Shown piece by piece: positions 45,627 through 55,189 of a DNA stretch of 64,000 nt. The notes below the pieces were generated by a model. The model saw only the letters and a list, made by a program, of their open reading frames with translations. It was not told the DNA's origin and did not search any database. Within the stretch, counting starts at the first letter, position 1. The number at the start of each line of letters is the position of its first letter. Source of the DNA: an uncultured Pseudomonadota bacterium. GTDB taxonomy: Bacteria > Pseudomonadota > Gammaproteobacteria > Ga0077536. Position numbers and translations under genes: made by a program. Location of the stretch: positions 62,001 to 126,000 of the forward strand of contig CAIKBL010000025.1 of assembly GCA_903825645.1 (NCBI GenBank), written 5' to 3'.

Positions 45627-46640
45627 TCATTTCACTGGCAGGATACGGGTCTCACCGTGTTCCCATACATCAAAGTCACTCAAACTAAGACCGCGGCGCT
45701 CAAGTGCGCGATACAATCGCAAGGGTGGCTCGTCTAGCGGCTCATCCGTCAACACAAACGTTCCCCAATGCATGGCAACCGACCTTCGTGCGCCAAGGTC
45801 AAGATGCATTTGTACGGCCTCCTCCGGGTCGACATGGCTCGCAGCCATGAACCAACGGGGCGCGTAGGCACCGATCGGCAGGGCCGTCAAATCAACCGCA
45901 CCGAGGCGAGCACGAATTTCCAGAAAATCGCGCGAATAACCCGTATCACCCGCAAAGAAAAAACTGGAACCATTTTCGCCATCCAGCCGCCAACCGCCCC
46001 AAAGCGAGCGGTTACGGTCCCACAGCCCGCGCCCACTCCAATGTTGGGCTGGCGTAAAGGTCGCGGTAAGCGATTTGAATTTGAGCGCATTCCACCAGTC
46101 AAGCTCGTCGACACCAGAAATTCGCCTCGCGTTAAACCAACGCCTCAACCCGAGAGGTACGAGAAATTGCGGCGGGCCACCCGGTTGTTGTAGTAACTGC
46201 CGTACCGTGGCCTCGTCCAGGTGGTCATAATGATTGTGGGAAATCAGAACCAGATCGATATGAGGCAATTGAGAAGCCTGCAGCGGAGGCGCGACCCAGC
46301 GGCGTGGCCCCATGAAGCTGAATGGCGATGCCCTTGGACTTAAATGAGGATCCGTAAGCACATTTATCCCGGAGAGCTGCAACAAAAAAGTCGCATGTCC
46401 TAGCCAGGTGAGTGATTGCTGAATCCGGTTAGCCGCGAGCCAGACTGCGTCGGGCTGTCGACAGGGGAATCGCCAACCGCCCGGGGGAGGCGGCATGACT
46501 CCTTTGGTCAGTCTCTCCCACTGCCAGCGCCAGACACTTTCTCGCTTCCAGCCGCTCGGATAATTGTTCCGGAATCCTCCGGCAATATGATGCCCCGCTT
46601 GCGCGGGCGGTGCCCCTACACTGCTTGAATGAAGATCCAC
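45627..46640 (-). CDS. MBL-fold metal-dependent hydrolase (UlaG/NAPE-PLD-like)
   Basis: A 337-aa metallo-beta-lactamase-fold hydrolase. TWLGHATFLLQ near residue 79 and LISHNHYDHLDEATV near 133 (HXHXDH written HNHYDH) form the zinc site, and FAGDTGYSRDF and AMHWGTFVL supply the remaining ligands. The layout fits the UlaG/NAPE-hydrolysing phospholipase D-like group. The start is GTG 46640. Substrate is not evident from context. Confidence 0.82.
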   Translation of the reverse strand: MDLHSSSVGAPPAQAGHHIAGGFRNNYPSGWKRESVWRWQWERLTKGVMPPPPGGWRFPCRQPDAVWLAANRIQQSLTWLGHATFLLQLSGINVLTDPHLSPRASPFSFMGPRRWVAPPLQASQLPHIDLVLISHNHYDHLDEATVRQLLQQPGGPPQFLVPLGLRRWFNARRISGVDELDWWNALKFKSLTATFTPAQHWSGRGLWDRNRSLWGGWRLDGENGSSFFFAGDTGYSRDFLEIRARLGAVDLTALPIGAYAPRWFMAASHVDPEEAVQMHLDLGARRSVAMHWGTFVLTDEPLDEPPLRLYRALERRGLSLSDFDVWEHGETRILPVK

Positions 46641-46671
46641 CGGATCCTTTCTTCCCTACATTGCCTACGAT

Positions 46672-47862
46672 TCAGCGAATAGTTCCTGCCGCGGCGAGTC
46701 TGGCTAGCGCCTCTTCCGTGTAGCCCAGATCTGAAAGGATTTCTCCGGTATGTGCTCCGATAGCCGCGACCCAAGGTTGGACGGCCGCGTGAGTCGCTGA
46801 AAAAAGGACGGGCGTATTGGGGACTTTCAAGGGACCTGCCGCATCGACAACTTCCGTCAGCATGCCCCGATACTCAAGTTGAGGATCATCCAGAGAGGCA
46901 CTGATATCGCGATAGGGCGTCGCCGGTACGCCCGCTTTTTCGAGCAGTTGTACGATTTCGGACGTCGTCTTATTCGATGCCCACCCCGAGACCAGATCAA
47001 TAAGCTCATGGTAATGGTTAAATCGCTCGGTAGTCGTCGAAAATCGCACGTCTAATTTTAATTCCTGCTGACCCATGCAGTCGGCAATGCCCTCGAAATG
47101 CCGCTGTGAGATGAGCATCATCAACACGAATCCGTCAGCTGTCGTCACGGGTCCATAGATCCGGTCCCTATCCTCAGGATTAACGGCTTGCTGAAAATCC
47201 TTATGCATCGTTGCGAGCAGCGCGTCGTACATTGAGACATCAATATACTGTCCCAGGCCGGTCCTTTCTCGATAGAAAAGCGCACTTGAAATAGCCCCGT
47301 GAGCCTGCAGGGCAGCGGTAGTATCCCCCACGGGGATCCCCATGTTGAGCGGTTTGGTCAAGCCGGGCTGATAACGCAATGTCACCATTTCATAGCCGCA
47401 CCAGGCCTGCACGATAGGCCCGAACGCTGGTCTGTTAGCCGAAGGTCCCGACTGACCGTAACCCGAAATGGAACACATGATGAGATCTGGCTTCTCTTTT
47501 TTCAGGCGTTCGTAATCGAGCCCCAAGCGCGCCATGACTCCGGGACTATAGTTCTCGACCACTACATCAATGTTTGGCAACAGAGAAAAAATGACATCAC
47601 GCGCCGCCGCTTGCTTCAAATCAAGGGCGATGCAACGTTTGCCACTATTGAGTTGACTGAACAGTGCGCTGACACGACCCCTGAATGGCGGTCCATGTCG
47701 GAGTAATTCCCCTTCAAGTGGCTCCACTTTCAACACGTCAGCACCCAGATCAGCCATCAGTCGGGTGCAGTACGGTCCGGCAATCACCGCCGTAAAATCA
47801 AGGACACGAATCCCTTCCAGCACACGCGGCCCGTTTGGCCCTCGGTTTTTTTCGATGTTCAC
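46672..47862 (-). CDS. Family III (CaiB/BaiF) CoA transferase
   Basis: A 396-aa formyl-CoA transferase-type enzyme. It begins GIRVLDFTAVIAGPYCTRLMADLGADVLKVE and shows MCSISGYGQSGP, with catalytic Asp 180 in GIPVGDTTAALQA. The start is GTG 47862. It moves CoA between organic acids and is likely part of acid catabolism; a second family III transferase lies at 61938. Its neighbours (MBL hydrolase, ABC transporter) do not define the acid. Confidence 0.88.
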   Translation of the reverse strand: MNIEKNRGPNGPRVLEGIRVLDFTAVIAGPYCTRLMADLGADVLKVEPLEGELLRHGPPFRGRVSALFSQLNSGKRCIALDLKQAAARDVIFSLLPNIDVVVENYSPGVMARLGLDYERLKKEKPDLIMCSISGYGQSGPSANRPAFGPIVQAWCGYEMVTLRYQPGLTKPLNMGIPVGDTTAALQAHGAISSALFYRERTGLGQYIDVSMYDALLATMHKDFQQAVNPEDRDRIYGPVTTADGFVLMMLISQRHFEGIADCMGQQELKLDVRFSTTTERFNHYHELIDLVSGWASNKTTSEIVQLLEKAGVPATPYRDISASLDDPQLEYRGMLTEVVDAAGPLKVPNTPVLFSATHAAVQPWVAAIGAHTGEILSDLGYTEEALARLAAAGTIR

Positions 47863-47874
47863 GGAATACCTCGC

Positions 47875-49626
47875 TCAAATTTCACTGCTGACTAGTCGCG
47901 TACCAGCGGAGTCAGGGACAAGCTCAATACGATGAACATGGTACTGCGCCACTGATTGACGATGTGCAATACTCACCAATGTAGTGCCCGGCAGACGCTC
48001 CCGAAGTAAGCCGTAGAGATGCTGTTCCATAGCCGCATCCAACGCCGCGGTTGCTTCGTCCAGAAAAAGCCAGTCCGGTTTATTCAGCAAGGCGCGTGCG
48101 AACGCTACCCGTTGCTGCTCACCGACCGAAAGACGTTGTCCCCAATGTTCGGCCTCGTCGAGTCGCGCCACCAACTGGGGGAGCCCGCAATCGAGCAGTA
48201 CCTCTGCGATCACCTCATCGCGGAAACCTTGAGAGGCCGCCGGGTAAGCAACGGCATCACGCAACGTGCCGATAGGCAGATAAGGACGTTGCGGCAGAAA
48301 CATCATCCGTGCGTGAGCCGGCACGTCTATCGTCCCTTCGCCAAAGGGCCAAATGCCGGAAAGCGCCCGGAAAAGGGTGCTCTTCCCTATTCCCGAAGGT
48401 CCTGTCACAAGCGTGTGTTGCCCGCGGCGAATCATGGTCTCGATAGGCCCAAGCAAAACCTGTCCATCCGGTAATCGAATCGTCATATCCCTGAGCGCAA
48501 TTGCGGTAGCGTCGGACGTCTGCGTTCGCTGAATGCCTTGATTGCTACTAGCTTCCAGCCGAGCGGCTTGTATCGCCTCGTGGAAACTGGCCAGACGAGC
48601 GAGGGTTGCACGCCATTGTGCGATTTCGCTATAAGCGGTCACGAACCATGACAGTGCGCCCTGGACCTGTCCAAACGCCGAAGAAGTCTGGAAAATCACC
48701 CCAAACTCAATTTTTCCCGCGAAGTAGCGCGGCGCGACTACCATAATCGGAAAAATAATCGCGATTTGTCGGTAGCCGGTGACAAACCAAGTGAGTCGTT
48801 TGCTATACACCATGAGTTGCCGAAAATTCCGCCAAACATCTAAGAACCGTCCGGTCAGATTTCGCTTTTCATCGTTTTCGCCACCATACGAGGCGATACT
48901 CTCTGCATTCTCACGCACCCGGACAAGATTGAATCGGAAGTTGGCCTCATATCGCTGCTGATTGAAGTTCAGCGTGGTCAATGCGGCGCCGACCTTGTGG
49001 GTAAGCCATGAGCCCACCACCGCGTAAATCAGCGCCACCCACATCATGTAGCCTTGAATGACTACCCCCGTGCCAATCGGCAACGTGACCGGCCCGGAGA
49101 GCATCCACAAAATTCTTGAAAAGGTGATCAGGGTCACCACAGAACTTAGCAACTCGAGTCCCAGCGATAACGTCAGACTGGCGAACTCCTTGAGATCCTC
49201 CTGAATACGCTGATCAACGTTGTCCGTCCCATATGACTTAAGTTCAAGCCGATAATGGACACGGTCGCGCAGCCAGCCGTCCAAGTACTTATCCGTGAGC
49301 CATCGACGCCAGCGTAATTGCAGCGCCAAATTAAGGTAACGGTTATAACCTGCCACCGCAATATAGATAGCCGCCAACATCGAAAACCAACCAATCAGTC
49401 CCCAGAAATCTTCCACCTCTTTTTTTTGCAGGGCATTGTAAAAATTGTTGTACCAGGAATTAATCTGCACATCGAGGAAGACCATGAAAAGCGCGAGTCC
49501 AATCACGGCACCGAGAAGGCCACGGGCTACCCACCGCTCCTCGGAAGACCAAAAGGGCTTCGACAACGCCCACGCTTTACCCAAGGTACTGCGGCCGGTC
49601 AATGAAATCAGTGATAGGTCGGACAT
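47875..49626 (-). CDS. ABC transporter with fused permease and ATPase (SbmA/YddA-type)
   Basis: A 583-aa half-transporter. The membrane domain (about residues 1-330) has the SbmA/BacA features INSWYNNFYNALQ and YLNLALQLRWRRWLT; the ATPase domain has Walker A TGPSGIGKSTLF, signature LSVGEQQRVAFARALL and Walker B LFLDEATAALD, then the SIAHRQ histidine. The start MSDLSLIS (49626) is preferred over an 11-residue longer form. SbmA relatives take up peptides, but fused ATPase forms such as YddA or Rv1819c have other substrates. Confidence 0.87.
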   Translation of the reverse strand: MSDLSLISLTGRSTLGKAWALSKPFWSSEERWVARGLLGAVIGLALFMVFLDVQINSWYNNFYNALQKKEVEDFWGLIGWFSMLAAIYIAVAGYNRYLNLALQLRWRRWLTDKYLDGWLRDRVHYRLELKSYGTDNVDQRIQEDLKEFASLTLSLGLELLSSVVTLITFSRILWMLSGPVTLPIGTGVVIQGYMMWVALIYAVVGSWLTHKVGAALTTLNFNQQRYEANFRFNLVRVRENAESIASYGGENDEKRNLTGRFLDVWRNFRQLMVYSKRLTWFVTGYRQIAIIFPIMVVAPRYFAGKIEFGVIFQTSSAFGQVQGALSWFVTAYSEIAQWRATLARLASFHEAIQAARLEASSNQGIQRTQTSDATAIALRDMTIRLPDGQVLLGPIETMIRRGQHTLVTGPSGIGKSTLFRALSGIWPFGEGTIDVPAHARMMFLPQRPYLPIGTLRDAVAYPAASQGFRDEVIAEVLLDCGLPQLVARLDEAEHWGQRLSVGEQQRVAFARALLNKPDWLFLDEATAALDAAMEQHLYGLLRERLPGTTLVSIAHRQSVAQYHVHRIELVPDSAGTRLVSSEI

Positions 49627-49759
49627 GACAATCGTCCCGATGATGAAGAAGAATGACAAACAGCGTTGGCGATCATAGCCGAATCCCTTCCAGAGAGATG
49701 CGGTCGCCGCCCCAAATCACACTACAACGCGCAAGCACGTCCAAAGAGCCCCGCGCTTT

Positions 49760-50155
49760 TCAGACCCTATCCTGTGTCTCCTGCTCGAGCACATCAAATA
49801 CTTCACGCGCTTGTCTGAACGCGTCAACGCCAGCCGGCATTCCGCAATAGACCGAGGCATGCAAGAGAATTTCGCGAATTTCTAGTTTAGAAAGACCATT
49901 ATTAAGCGCGCCGCGCAGATGAAGTTTAAGTTCGTGCGGCCTATTCAAGGCGATCAGCATCGCCACCGTAATCATGCTGCGTTCCCGAAGGCCGAGAATA
50001 TCGCGCGTCCATACTGTACCCCAGGCGTTTTCGGTGACCATGTCTTGTAGCGGGCCACTAAAATCGTCAGCTTGCGCAAGCGCCCGTTCCACGTATTCAG
50101 CCCCGAGAACCCGCTTACGCACCACGAGTCCTGCCTCAAATTTAGCCGTCGTCAT
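49760..50155 (-). CDS. Carboxymuconolactone decarboxylase-family protein (PcaC-like)
   Basis: A 131-aa CMD protein. RKRVLGAEYVERALAQADDF (about residues 13-32), WTRDILGLRERSMITVAMLIAL and ILLHASVYCGMPAGVDAFR are the PcaC-type motifs, with the cysteine and histidine spaced as in gamma-carboxymuconolactone decarboxylases. No other protocatechuate-pathway gene is present, so activity on that lactone is uncertain. It diverges from the VWA-protein gene. Confidence 0.82.
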   Translation of the reverse strand: MTTAKFEAGLVVRKRVLGAEYVERALAQADDFSGPLQDMVTENAWGTVWTRDILGLRERSMITVAMLIALNRPHELKLHLRGALNNGLSKLEIREILLHASVYCGMPAGVDAFRQAREVFDVLEQETQDRV

Positions 50156-50485
50156 CTGCTTCCTCTCCTTAATGTTATGTTGTAACTTTCAACCTTAAAG
50201 GCATTGGCTTCGAGACGACCAACGATTTTTAAAAATTGGCCGCGCCACGAAAAAAGGGTCATGGTTCTCCGCACTCGTACGCAGAGACTCCGGAGCCGTC
50301 CACGGCCACCGCGACGGGATCGTTGCTTGTCCTGTCTGGTCGACTTGTCCGCATACAGGACGATGCCCTATGTCTGGCAAATCTGACGCATCCAAGCCAA
50401 CCGCAACAGATTCTCTGCACCCGACGCGAGCCACTGTCGACTCCGACTCACTCAAGATCAAGACCATGCAGCCGTTACCGGTCCC
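50156..50485. other. Divergent intergenic region with an AT palindrome
   Basis: A 330-base gap between the CMD gene (minus) and the VWA gene (plus). The symmetric run TTTTTAAAAA, with CCAA and TTGG at its outer ends (50219-50239), is the one noticeable element and could be an operator. The rest shows only chance frames. Confidence 0.3.
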
Positions 50486-52210
50486 ATGGTTACCCAATCA
50501 CCCTTTCCATCGCGGCGTCTCGCCCTGAGTCTGGCTCTGTTCTTCTGCGTACTGGATATTACCTTCGCCCAAGCCGCCATGCCGGATGTCCGCATTCTGA
50601 TCGATGTTTCCGGCAGTATGCGAAAAAATGACCCCCGTAACTTGCGTATTCCGGCATTGCGATTAGTTACCCAGCTACTGCCTGAAGGCGCTAAAGCCGG
50701 TGTATGGCTTTTTGACGAGACGGCCAAGGCGATCGTGCCCTTGGGCTCAGTAAATGCGATGTGGAAAAAACAGGCCCGCGCTGAATCCACGAAAATCAAC
50801 GCTAGGGGACAGTTTACCGATATTGAGAACGGTCTCAACACAGCCAGTGTGGACTGGAAAACGCCCACCACACCCGATTCACCCCGACACATTATCTTGC
50901 TGACTGACGGGATGGTAGACGTCAGCGAAAACGCGGCCGAACGCGCGCAGTCTCGCGCCCGCCTGCTCTCGACCACGCTACCTCGCCTGCGCATGCTGGG
51001 CGCTCATATCCATGCGATTGCACTTTCAGCAGAAGCCGATTCCGCCTTGCTAGACGCGATGGCGCACGGAACCGACGGCTGGTTCCAGTCGATCAATACA
51101 GCGAGTAGCCTGCAACGAATTTTTTTGCACCTGTTTGAGCAGGCAGCAACCCCAGATAGTTTGCCGCTGCGCGACAACCACTTCACTATCGACCCCAGCG
51201 TTCGCGAACTTACTGTGCTGGTTTTCCATCATCCGGACGGGCCCCCGCTTGAGTTAGTCGCGCCCGATGGCGCACACCTTACGCGCGCGAGTACGAGCGA
51301 TAGCCTCGTTTGGGAATCGGAAGAAGGATATGACATGGTCACACTGACTCGGCCCCGAGCGGGCACATGGTCGCTTAATGCGCCGGTGGACCCAGACAAC
51401 CGCGCATTGGTCGTTACCGATCTTTCGCTAAAATTAGACGAACTACCCACGCACTTGATGCCTGATGAGCCGCTGCCGGTCATTGCACGATTGCTTGAAC
51501 ACGGGAAACCGGAGATACGCCAGGAATTTCTGAAGTTGGTCAAGGCAGATACCGCGACCTTAGGTGCTGCTGGCAAGGGAGACGTCGCCACCCTCACGCT
51601 CGATTCGCGTGAGAGTTATTTCAATGGCACCGGCGCCACCCTGAGGGACCCAGGCGATTACGAACTGATCGTCAGAGCCGAAGGCCCTACTTTTCAAAGG
51701 GAGCATCATCACCACTTTAAAATAGACGGTCCACCGTTCAAATTCCGCGCAACAGAGGCTAAAGACGACACGGGAGCCAGAGTCATTCACCTCTCGACCG
51801 TTGCAAATCCCGATCTAGTCTCGAACGGGTCATTTTCCGGACTATTGGAATTGCGAACACCGGGCGCACCACCCCAAGTCCTTGAAATACCGCCGCTGGA
51901 GGGAAATGAAATCACGCTTGAGCTGGCGGCCCCTAGCGCCGGTAAATACATCTTACAGCCCTGGATCTTTGCCGAAACACGTGCGGGTCGTAGCTTCCGG
52001 CTGAAGCCAGACCCCATGATGATAACGTTCGCCGACGGCACAAAAACAGCTCAAACAAGCGCCCCGCTAACATCTCAAGCCTCAGCGTCAGACTGGGAAC
52101 GGACTGTTCTTGTGATCTTGGCCGGAAATTGCGCACTCGCCCTGCCAATCGCTTGCCTAGGTTGGTTGGCGCGCCGCAGAAACCGGTCTGAACCACGGTT
52201 ATCCCTGTGA
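50486..52210 (+). CDS. VWA-domain membrane-anchored periplasmic protein
   Basis: A 574-aa protein. A signal peptide ends FAQA (about 31), followed by a von Willebrand A domain with the MIDAS motif DVSGS (about 39-43) and ILLTDGMVDVS. A long beta-rich region follows (about 230-530), then one C-terminal membrane segment VILAGNCALALPIACLGWLA and a basic tail. The layout resembles the conserved TIGR03503-like proteins of unknown role. It is coupled to the next gene by GTGA. Confidence 0.75.
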   Translation: MVTQSPFPSRRLALSLALFFCVLDITFAQAAMPDVRILIDVSGSMRKNDPRNLRIPALRLVTQLLPEGAKAGVWLFDETAKAIVPLGSVNAMWKKQARAESTKINARGQFTDIENGLNTASVDWKTPTTPDSPRHIILLTDGMVDVSENAAERAQSRARLLSTTLPRLRMLGAHIHAIALSAEADSALLDAMAHGTDGWFQSINTASSLQRIFLHLFEQAATPDSLPLRDNHFTIDPSVRELTVLVFHHPDGPPLELVAPDGAHLTRASTSDSLVWESEEGYDMVTLTRPRAGTWSLNAPVDPDNRALVVTDLSLKLDELPTHLMPDEPLPVIARLLEHGKPEIRQEFLKLVKADTATLGAAGKGDVATLTLDSRESYFNGTGATLRDPGDYELIVRAEGPTFQREHHHHFKIDGPPFKFRATEAKDDTGARVIHLSTVANPDLVSNGSFSGLLELRTPGAPPQVLEIPPLEGNEITLELAAPSAGKYILQPWIFAETRAGRSFRLKPDPMMITFADGTKTAQTSAPLTSQASASDWERTVLVILAGNCALALPIACLGWLARRRNRSEPRLSL

Positions 52211-53004
52211 ATAACTTCAGCCCACTTGACTGGGGTCTTTTCGTTCTGGCGATTGAATTCGGGCTTGTGGCTTGTGGTATCGCATTCGTCGCTGGACGAC
52301 GCACTCGCCAGATGAGTATTGTGCAGAACGCTGAAGTCAGCGCGCTCGTGGGAAAGGTAGATAGCGCCACCGGAACCCGACGAGAAGCACTGAGCGCCAT
52401 CATATCGGAGACTTATCGATTCGATAGCGCGGATACTGAGCGTGTAGTGACTGATTTCATAGAACGGGAACGCGCTTTTTATAACGCGATGATCGGGGTA
52501 CACCTAGGTCGAAATAACAAGACCCTCGCAGATGTACCCTCCGAACTAGCAAAAGTCGTGGCACCCTGGCTGCGTCTGACCCCTAAAAATTCGGCGAGTC
52601 CCGACACCGTGGTCGCGCTAGAAACAGAAAACGCGACACTCAATCGGGAACTAACTGACACTAAGCGTGTTCTCGAAGAGTTAATGGAGGAATACAACGC
52701 GCTGTATCACCAAGAGCAGCAGGCTAGAGCCCGATTGGTGGCACCGTCATCAAGCTTATTAAACCCGATGAATTCAGACAGTACGCTGCCACTGAAGTCT
52801 GACAATGGAAAGCGCCCAATTGAAATCGACCCCATCGAGACGCAGGCTGACCCAGAACAACCTGGTGAAATTATCGCATTAGATCTCGACGGAGAAGAAC
52901 TCGCGCCGGTACTCGATCCGCACATTAGAATGGAACTCGACGATGAGTTGGCGTTCGCCGATTCCCCTGCCACCGGACTACATGCGATGCGCCCAGATCG
53001 GTAA
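52207..53004 (+). CDS. Hypothetical membrane protein with coiled coil, partner of the VWA protein
   Basis: A 265-aa protein not assigned to a family. An N-terminal membrane segment (DWGLFVLAIEFGLVACGIAFVAG) is followed by a helical region (TDFIERERAFYNAMIG), a coiled coil (ALETENATLNRELTDTKRV) and an acidic, Pro/Asp-rich tail. The GTG start lies within the stop of the VWA gene, so both are made together and may interact at the inner membrane. Confidence 0.6.
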   Translation: MNNFSPLDWGLFVLAIEFGLVACGIAFVAGRRTRQMSIVQNAEVSALVGKVDSATGTRREALSAIISETYRFDSADTERVVTDFIERERAFYNAMIGVHLGRNNKTLADVPSELAKVVAPWLRLTPKNSASPDTVVALETENATLNRELTDTKRVLEELMEEYNALYHQEQQARARLVAPSSSLLNPMNSDSTLPLKSDNGKRPIEIDPIETQADPEQPGEIIALDLDGEELAPVLDPHIRMELDDELAFADSPATGLHAMRPDR

Positions 53005-53017
53005 CTCGGCCCCCAGC

Positions 53018-53812
53018 TCAATCAAACCTGAACATATCCATGCGGAGTATGCGATAGCTCACACTGGTGTGAAGACGTTGTGCGCGCCAACCCTGGCCAG
53101 CGGCGCCCATCGCCACAAACATCGGCAATAGATGTTCAGCCGTCGGATGGTTGTGCTGCGCAAATGGGGCTTTTTCCCGATATTCCAGCAAAGTGGTTTC
53201 GTCGCCCTCCTGTATTTTTTCGCCCATCCAATCCGCAAATGCATCAACCCAGTCCGGCGCGGCTGTATTCCCCGCAGGAGGAGCCACCTGACCCAGGTTA
53301 TGCGTAAACGCACCTGATCCAATCACGAGTACACGGCGACCACGAAAGGCGGTCAGCGCGCGCCCTAGTTCAAGATGATACCGAGGATCGGCTCGCCCAT
53401 CGATGCTGAGGGCGATAACCGGCACATCTGCCTGGGGATACATCAACATCAAAGGAACCCAGGTCCCGTGATCGAATCCCCACTGATCATCGAGTTGAGC
53501 AGGGAGCCCGACATTAGAGAGGGCGCGCACCAACTTGTCCGCCAGATCGGGCGCCCCTGGGGCCGGGTAACTCATCTGATGGAGACTCGGATCGAAGCCG
53601 TTAAAGTCATGAATGGTTCTGGGATTTGGCGCCGAGGTAACACGCGCGACAGGCCCTTCGTCGTAGTGTGCAGAAGCTACTACGATGGCGTGTGGACGAG
53701 ATAAGCTCGCACCCAGATCGAGCAAACACTGCCGCGCGGGCAAAGGCGTCAGCACTAAATTCGGGGCGCCATGCGATAAGAACAAAGTAGGGAAGTTTCC
53801 CGAAAATTCCAT
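53018..53812 (-). CDS. DODA-type (4,5-DOPA/LigB-family) extradiol dioxygenase
   Basis: A 264-aa class III extradiol dioxygenase-like protein of the YgiD/DODA family. LFLSHGAPNLVLTP near residues 9-22 supplies a metal histidine, ASAHYDE a second, DHGTWVPL a third, and HNHPTAEHLLP lies near the C-terminus. The start is ATG 53812, or GTG 53821. Relatives open catechol rings, but several members have no known substrate. It lies alone, convergent to the hypothetical pair. Confidence 0.85.
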   Translation of the reverse strand: MEFSGNFPTLFLSHGAPNLVLTPLPARQCLLDLGASLSRPHAIVVASAHYDEGPVARVTSAPNPRTIHDFNGFDPSLHQMSYPAPGAPDLADKLVRALSNVGLPAQLDDQWGFDHGTWVPLMLMYPQADVPVIALSIDGRADPRYHLELGRALTAFRGRRVLVIGSGAFTHNLGQVAPPAGNTAAPDWVDAFADWMGEKIQEGDETTLLEYREKAPFAQHNHPTAEHLLPMFVAMGAAGQGWRAQRLHTSVSYRILRMDMFRFD

Positions 53813-53999
53813 AATGTTCACTCAGCTCTCGTGCGTTTTCTGTTTGAAATTGAGGTTACAGCAACAGCTCGATCGTCGTGTTTCTCAAAGTATTCGGTGG
53901 CGAAAGTAGCCTTTAAAACGGTCCAGAAATCTCTCTGTCTCTTCCGCACCTATTCCATCAGGCTCCTAAAGATTCATCACCCGCAGGAGTCGTCGCCCT

Positions 54000-55166
54000 C
54001 TAAGCCGGGTACATCTTGATGAGATTTTTAGCGATGACAATACGCTGAATTTCGTTGGTCCCCTCTCCTATACACATCAGGGGTGCGTCTCGATAATAAC
54101 GCTCGATGTCAAATTCGGCTGAATAGCCGTACCCGCCATGGATGCGCATAGCTTCTTGCGAGCAATACAGTGCAGTTTCAGAAGCAAATAATTTTGCCAT
54201 GCCGGCCTCCAGATCACAGCGCTCTCCGCGTACGTATTTTTCCGCTGCGCTGTTTGTCAGCAGCCTTGCGGCCTCCACGCGCGTCGCCATCTCACCCAAT
54301 TTCAGCGCGATCGCTTGATGTTCACAGATGGGTTTTCCGAAGGTTTTCCGTTGTTGTGAATATCGAATCGAATCTTTCAATGCGGCATTGGCAAGCCCCA
54401 CGCCACGAGCAGCCACGTTGATGCGTCCAAGCTCTAGTCCGCCCACCGCGTGCTGGAAACCCTGACCTTCAACGCCCCCCAAAATACGTTCCGCGGGAAT
54501 ACGGAAATCGTTAAAACTGAGACCAACGCTCTCCACTGAACGGTAGCCTAGCTTCTTGAGTTTGCGATCTACGGTGAATCCATCTCCCCTTTCGGCGAGG
54601 AACATGGTCATTCCTTTGTGTGCAGGTTTTGCCGACAGATCGGTCTTCGTAAGCACCGCATAAAGACTCCCGTACATTCCATTGGTGATCCACATCTTGG
54701 AGCCGTTCAACACGTAGCCATCCCCGTCTCTTCGCGCATGCGTCTTGATGCCTTGCAGATCAGTGCCGGCATCCGGCTCCGTCAAACACAGTGCACCTCG
54801 GAGTTCACCCATGGCTAGCTTGGGTAAAAAATATTCCTTTTGCGCCAACGTGCCAAAGCGAAAAATCAAGGTACCAAGCATGAGGTGAGAATTCACAATA
54901 CCGCCAATACTCATGAACACCTCGGCGATGGCCGTCACGATCTTGACGTACGTGGTCGCGGGCAGTCCCATTCCGCCATATTCTGCCGGAATAGTCAGTC
55001 CAAAGAGCCCCAACTCTTTCATCTGCTCGACAAGGTCAAAAGGATATTCGTCTGCTTGTTCGTATTTCTTCGTCACCGGCCGGACTTCTTTTTCCAGCCA
55101 AGCAGTCACCGAATCCAAGATCTGTTTTTCGTCTTCCTGGCTGAAAGAAGCGTCTGCTATTGTCAT
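54000..55166 (-). CDS. Acyl-CoA dehydrogenase
   Basis: A 388-aa FAD-dependent acyl-CoA dehydrogenase. CLTEPDAGTDLQGIKT and MWITNGMYGS are flavin-site motifs; the C-terminus has HGGYGYSAEFDIERYYRDA and IGEGTNEIQR, with the catalytic glutamate at the usual medium-chain position. The start ATG 55166 is preferred to the longer form to 55193. It is last in the LLM-SDR-ACAD operon and probably forms a 2,3-enoyl-CoA. Confidence 0.9.
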   Translation of the reverse strand: MTIADASFSQEDEKQILDSVTAWLEKEVRPVTKKYEQADEYPFDLVEQMKELGLFGLTIPAEYGGMGLPATTYVKIVTAIAEVFMSIGGIVNSHLMLGTLIFRFGTLAQKEYFLPKLAMGELRGALCLTEPDAGTDLQGIKTHARRDGDGYVLNGSKMWITNGMYGSLYAVLTKTDLSAKPAHKGMTMFLAERGDGFTVDRKLKKLGYRSVESVGLSFNDFRIPAERILGGVEGQGFQHAVGGLELGRINVAARGVGLANAALKDSIRYSQQRKTFGKPICEHQAIALKLGEMATRVEAARLLTNSAAEKYVRGERCDLEAGMAKLFASETALYCSQEAMRIHGGYGYSAEFDIERYYRDAPLMCIGEGTNEIQRIVIAKNLIKMYPA

Positions 55167-55189
55167 GTCTATTTCCCTTTCTTTGAGAA

